NCBI RefSeq assembly: GCF_030316135.1
Contig: NZ_CP128185.1
Location: 2,356,001-2,420,000 of the forward strand
Origin: Aliiglaciecola sp. LCG003
Lineage (GTDB): Bacteria; Pseudomonadota; Gammaproteobacteria; Enterobacterales; Alteromonadaceae
Length of the DNA: 64,000 bases
Reading direction: 5' to 3'
Under the pieces are notes generated by a model that was given only the letters and a program-made list of their open reading frames with translations, was not told where the DNA came from and ran no database searches. The position numbers and the translations under genes were made by a program. Shown here piece by piece: positions 60,613-64,000 of the stretch (position 1 is the stretch's first letter; every line of letters starts with the position of its first letter).

Positions 60613-61803
60613 GTGTTTGAAGTTTTGCCCCTACTGCCTGCTGATCCTATTTTAGGCCTGTCTACTGCTTATCGTGAAGATCCTAATCCACTAAAAATTG
60701 ATTTAGGCGTGGGTGTATATAAGGATGAACAGGGTAAAACTCCGATTTTGAGTTCGGTCGCAAAAGCACAACGCATACTTTTGCAAACAGAAGATTCTAA
60801 AACCTATATTACCCCTCAGGGTGTTCAAGGTTACATCGACGGTATGCTAGAGCTTCTGCTGGGTAAAGGGCATCCAACATTACTGGAGGACCGTGTAGCT
60901 GCGGTTCAGGCACCTGGTGGATGCGGTGCATTAAGAATTTTATCTGAATTGCTGAAACGCTGTGATTCAGAACTCACGGTTTGGGTCAGCGATCCTACCT
61001 GGGCTAATCATATTCCATTGATTGGCAATGCCGGTTTGAAAATCGAAACCTACCCCTATTTCGATAAGGCCTCAGCAAGCATTAAATTCGATCAAATGGT
61101 CGATTGTCTAAAACAAGTTAAGAAAGGCGACGTGGTGTTATTACACGGCTGCTGTCATAACCCAACAGGCGCAGATTTAACCGAGCAGCAGTGGCAAGTC
61201 GTGCTCGAACTTGCTCAAAAACAAGGGTTTGTACCTTTCATTGATGTTGCCTATCAAGGCTTTGGCGATGGCTTAGAACAAGATGCTTATGGCGTTCGTT
61301 TGCTCAGCGCAAATTTACCAGAAGTGATTGTTGCCGCGTCTTGTTCAAAAAACTTCGGATTATATCGTGAGCGCGTCGGTTTAGCGGTAATGGTGACAGC
61401 AACACCAACAATACGTAAAAGCATTCAGACGCAAATACAATCTATTGCCAGAGGGATTTACTCCATGCCGCCATCATATGGTGGAGCCCTAGTTGATATT
61501 ATTTTACATGACGACGAATTAAAGGCTGAATGGAAAGCTGAAGTTGAACAAATGCGTGTACGTATGCAGTCTTTACGCCACTTATTAGTGGATAAATTGG
61601 CAGAAAAGGGTGCAGACCGTGATTTTAACTTTGTAAATAAACAAAAAGGGATGTTTTCATATTTGTGTATCTCGCCCGAACAAGTACAAGCTATCAGAAC
61701 TAAACACAGTGTCTACTTCGTTGATTCTAGTAGAGTAAATATCGCTGGCATCAGTCAAAACAATGTAGACGCCTTAGCCACTGCCTTAGTTGATGTTCTG
61801 TAA
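60613..61803 (+). CDS. Aromatic amino acid / aspartate aminotransferase
   Basis: A 396-aa fold-type I aminotransferase: ADPILGLSTAYREDPNPLKIDLGVGVYKDEQG, CCHNPTGADLT, the PLP Lys in AASCSKNFGLYRERVG and the C-terminal FVDSSRVNIAGISQ. This matches the AspC/TyrB group. Substrate preference between aspartate and aromatic amino acids cannot be settled here. GTG start, with GAGGAAATCC just upstream. Confidence 0.9.
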   Translation: MFEVLPLLPADPILGLSTAYREDPNPLKIDLGVGVYKDEQGKTPILSSVAKAQRILLQTEDSKTYITPQGVQGYIDGMLELLLGKGHPTLLEDRVAAVQAPGGCGALRILSELLKRCDSELTVWVSDPTWANHIPLIGNAGLKIETYPYFDKASASIKFDQMVDCLKQVKKGDVVLLHGCCHNPTGADLTEQQWQVVLELAQKQGFVPFIDVAYQGFGDGLEQDAYGVRLLSANLPEVIVAASCSKNFGLYRERVGLAVMVTATPTIRKSIQTQIQSIARGIYSMPPSYGGALVDIILHDDELKAEWKAEVEQMRVRMQSLRHLLVDKLAEKGADRDFNFVNKQKGMFSYLCISPEQVQAIRTKHSVYFVDSSRVNIAGISQNNVDALATALVDVL

Positions 61804-61834
61804 ATACCGCAACAAATTTCATATTGTTGCTGCT

Positions 61835-61858
61835 AAAGCTCGGCCTAGCCGAGCTTTT
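61835..61858 (+). terminator. Intrinsic terminator after the aminotransferase gene
   Basis: AAAGCTCGGC and GCCGAGCTTT form a 10-bp stem with a 3-nt loop, continuing into TTTTCC on the plus strand. About 30 bp after the stop. Confidence 0.85.
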
Positions 61859-62032
61859 CCTTTATACTACCCCGTTGTATTCTCGGCTGTCGGATTGATT
61901 GCGTTCGCGTTATCTCCCATTATCCTCCTCGAATAGCTTAATAAGCAGGCGTTTATCTATATTTAACCCTAACGGTTTAGAGTAAATTGCCAGCGGATAG
62001 TTTTTTAATTTTCCTTGCACAGGACACCATAA

Positions 62033-63271
62033 ATGAGTTTTGCTTCACTTGGCCTTAGCCAAAATATTGTTAACGCAGTCATAGAAAAAGGTTACGACAC
62101 CCCTTCTCCCATCCAAGCGCAAGCTATACCTGCAATCATTGAGGGCAAGGATGTGATGGCTGCCGCACAAACCGGCACAGGAAAAACCGCTGGATTCGTA
62201 TTGCCGATGTTACATCGACTAGAACATGGTGCTAAGCCCAAAAGCAATCATGTTAAAGCACTAGTATTGACCCCTACCCGCGAATTGGCTGCCCAAGTAG
62301 CTGAAAACGTGCTGCAATACAGTAAAAACCTTAATTGTAAGCATGCTGTTGTATTTGGTGGAGTAAGTATCAACCCACAAATGTTAGCGCTTCGTAAAGG
62401 TGTAGATATTTTAGTGGCAACACCTGGTCGATTATTAGATTTATATAGTCAAAATGCAGTGAAATTTGAGCAACTTGAAGTACTGGTTTTAGATGAAGCG
62501 GATCGTATGTTGGATATGGGTTTTATCCATGACATCAAACGTATTATTAAACTGTTACCCAAAGAGCGTCAGAACCTGCTGTTTTCTGCGACATTTTCAG
62601 ATGACATTCGCCAATTGGCCAAAGGGATGGTCAATAATCCGGTTGAAATTTCGGTCGCACCAGCGAATAAAACCGCAGACGCAGTTGAACAGTGGGTTTA
62701 CCCTGTCGACAAAAGTAAAAAGTCTAATTTGTTAACCCAAATTATCAAACAGCAGGACATGCAGCAAGTTTTAGTGTTTAGCCGCACTAAACATGGCGCT
62801 AATCGTCTCGCTAAGCAACTAACAGCTCGCGGTTTAATGTCAGCGGCCATACATGGCAACAAGAGTCAGGGTGCACGTACCAAAGCCTTAGCTGATTTTA
62901 AATCATCAAAAATAAGAGTTTTAGTTGCTACGGATATTGCCGCTAGGGGCTTGGATATCAGCCAACTACCCAACGTAATAAACTATGATTTACCCCATGT
63001 CGCGGAAGACTACGTGCACAGAATTGGACGTACTGGCCGTGCAGGCGCAACCGGTCTTGCCATCTCTTTGGTCACTCAAGAGGAATACAAATTACTCAAA
63101 GATATTGAAAGAGTGATAAGACAGGTCATTGAACGCAAAATTATTCCAGGTTTTGAGCCACAAGAAGTCGTACCTGAATCAAAACTTGATAGTCGACCTA
63201 TTAAGCCGAAGAAAGCCAAAAAGCCTAGAAGCCCGCAATCACGTTCACAAGCTCCGAGAGCCAACGGATAG
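62033..63271 (+). CDS. rhlE: ATP-dependent RNA helicase RhlE
   Basis: A 412-aa DEAD-box protein with the Q motif ([10 protein letters not shown]), [53 protein letters not shown] and [10 protein letters not shown]. The C-terminal tail is basic ([18 protein letters not shown]), as in RhlE. It unwinds RNA in ribosome assembly and mRNA decay. A 61-bp gap with its own stretch of AT-rich sequence precedes the ATG. Confidence 0.92.
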   Translation: MSFASLGLSQNIVNAVIEKGYDTPSPIQAQAIPAIIEGKDVMAAAQTGTGKTAGFVLPMLHRLEHGAKPKSNHVKALVLTPTRELAAQVAENVLQYSKNLNCKHAVVFGGVSINPQMLALRKGVDILVATPGRLLDLYSQNAVKFEQLEVLVLDEADRMLDMGFIHDIKRIIKLLPKERQNLLFSATFSDDIRQLAKGMVNNPVEISVAPANKTADAVEQWVYPVDKSKKSNLLTQIIKQQDMQQVLVFSRTKHGANRLAKQLTARGLMSAAIHGNKSQGARTKALADFKSSKIRVLVATDIAARGLDISQLPNVINYDLPHVAEDYVHRIGRTGRAGATGLAISLVTQEEYKLLKDIERVIRQVIERKIIPGFEPQEVVPESKLDSRPIKPKKAKKPRSPQSRSQAPRANG

Positions 63272-63282
63272 TCAGCTCTGCG

Positions 63283-63732
63283 TCATGGATGATGTTGGGT
63301 AAGTAGGCGATCAAGGTGATTGGCAAAATTTTGTCGATCACTTTGATTTAAGGCCGGAGGACCACCGGTATTAACGCCACTGGCACGCATGGTGTCCATA
63401 AAATCACGAATATTTAATCGTGAACGAATATTTTCTTTATCGAACAATTCACCCCGCGGGCTCAATGCCATACCGCCTTGCTCGATGATCTCAGCCGCCA
63501 ATGGTATATCACTAGTGATAACCAAATCCCCTGCTTGACTGCGTTTAACGATTTCATCGTCTGCCACATCAAAACCAGCCGCAACCTGCAAAGAAGTGAT
63601 ATTTTTATTCGCCGGTACGCGAACAAATTGGTTCGCCACCAAAGTCATTTCGATGCCTGTTCGCTGGGCCGCTTTGAATAAAATGTCTTTAACTACGTTT
63701 GGACACGCATCTGCGTCAACCCAAATTTTCAT
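63283..63732 (-). CDS. YaiI/YqxD family protein (UPF0178)
   Basis: A 149-aa protein: [20 protein letters not shown] at the start, [20 protein letters not shown] and [19 protein letters not shown]. It has conserved acidic residues of a PIN-like fold. The function is not established. It converges with rhlE (11 bp between stops). Confidence 0.92.
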   Translation of the reverse strand: MKIWVDADACPNVVKDILFKAAQRTGIEMTLVANQFVRVPANKNITSLQVAAGFDVADDEIVKRSQAGDLVITSDIPLAAEIIEQGGMALSPRGELFDKENIRSRLNIRDFMDTMRASGVNTGGPPALNQSDRQNFANHLDRLLTQHHP

Positions 63733-63770
63733 CGACTTACCTTATGCTATAGGATTATTGCTAACCCAGC

Positions 63771-64000
63771 CTACCAAACCATATCATCAGGAATTTGATA
63801 CTCTGCGTACCATTCATCTTCTTCGGTTGTACTGGTTTTCTGGGCTTCTTGTTGCTCGGCGGCATCGGCACGATAAACCACTGCCGATTCATTTCTCAAT
63901 GCAATTTTTTCCGCCACTGGCATGGGCACGATCTCATAACCACTGCCAAAGGTAGCAATTGCTAATTTACCCTGACTAATACGATTACGGGTTTTCTGAT
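63771..64000 (-). CDS. C-terminal part of an unrecognised protein (cut by window edge)
   Basis: The last 75 residues of a minus-strand gene are visible, starting QKTRNRISQGKLAIATFGSG, continuing with a hydrophilic acidic linker and ending EYQIPDDMVW before a TAG at 63771. The composition is that of a soluble cytosolic protein with a flexible acidic tail. I cannot name it from this fragment. Confidence 0.6.
   Translation of the reverse strand, partial: QKTRNRISQGKLAIATFGSGYEIVPMPVAEKIALRNESAVVYRADAAEQQEAQKTSTTEEDEWYAEYQIPDDMVW

Overview
The window is a stretch of gammaproteobacterial chromosome, most likely from the Alteromonadaceae (Paraglaciecola/Glaciecola/Alteromonas type). The evidence is a canonical yceD-rpmF-plsX-fabH-fabD-fabG-acpP-fabF-pabC-mltG chain, a long divergent rne, and typical marine-Alteromonadales genes (rhombosortase, S9 peptidase lipoprotein, DUF3565, hdfR, rhlE). 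Names are assigned from protein motifs read by eye; no database search was possible.

Region 1 (1 to about 15,270) is the right part of an AT-rich integrative island whose left end lies outside the window. It carries a type I restriction-modification locus (hsdM-hsdS-hsdR, hsdR cut by the window edge), a cluster of small DNA-binding or zinc-finger-like proteins, a Phd-like antitoxin with no visible toxin, and a family of 5-3-5 palindromes (TGTTAC-N3-GTAACA) upstream of these small genes. It then carries a compact, translationally coupled operon of about 9.7 kb read right to left: tmk, a 679-aa degenerate tyrosine recombinase, a 677-aa tyrosine recombinase, a 325-aa HTH/coiled-coil protein, a 432-aa tyrosine recombinase, a 163-aa HTH/coiled-coil protein and a RecD-like helicase. 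The island has landed inside the host tmk gene. Directly after mltG, 14 codons of the host tmk remain, ending exactly inside the P-loop, and the island supplies its own complete tmk at the junction. This 'break the essential gene and bring a replacement' arrangement is the main discovery of the window.

Region 2 (15,251 to 29,236) is the core block: the remnant of host tmk, mltG, pabC and the fatty-acid synthesis cluster down to yceD on the minus strand; then maf, a DUF1328 membrane protein, rluC and rne with a long leader. The fab transcript runs in the same direction as, and straight into, the island operon.

Region 3 (29,237 to 44,900) starts with a RAYT-family (REP-associated) transposase flanked by copies of a GATGGGTGTC repeat. 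Next come a DUF155 membrane protein, a GNAT-peptidase C39 fusion beside a RimK-like ATP-grasp ligase, hdfR, a thioesterase, a rhomboid protease, and a molybdenum hydroxylase locus: catalytic and [2Fe-2S] subunits, MocA-like and XdhC-like maturation factors, then RDD, VWA (CoxE-like) and MoxR ATPase genes.

Region 4 (45,000 to 64,000) holds cysK, a lipoprotein, a Nudix hydrolase, a secreted M24 peptidase, DUF3565, gamma-glutamyltransferase, rhombosortase, an S9 peptidase lipoprotein, a secreted glutathione peroxidase and a second field of the same REP-like repeats (about 55.2-55.5 kb). It continues with a trans-sulfuration PLP enzyme, an acyltransferase, a secreted trypsin-like protease overlapping an FHA membrane protein, an NRDE protein, an aromatic aminotransferase, rhlE, a YaiI-family protein and the C-terminus of an unrecognised gene.
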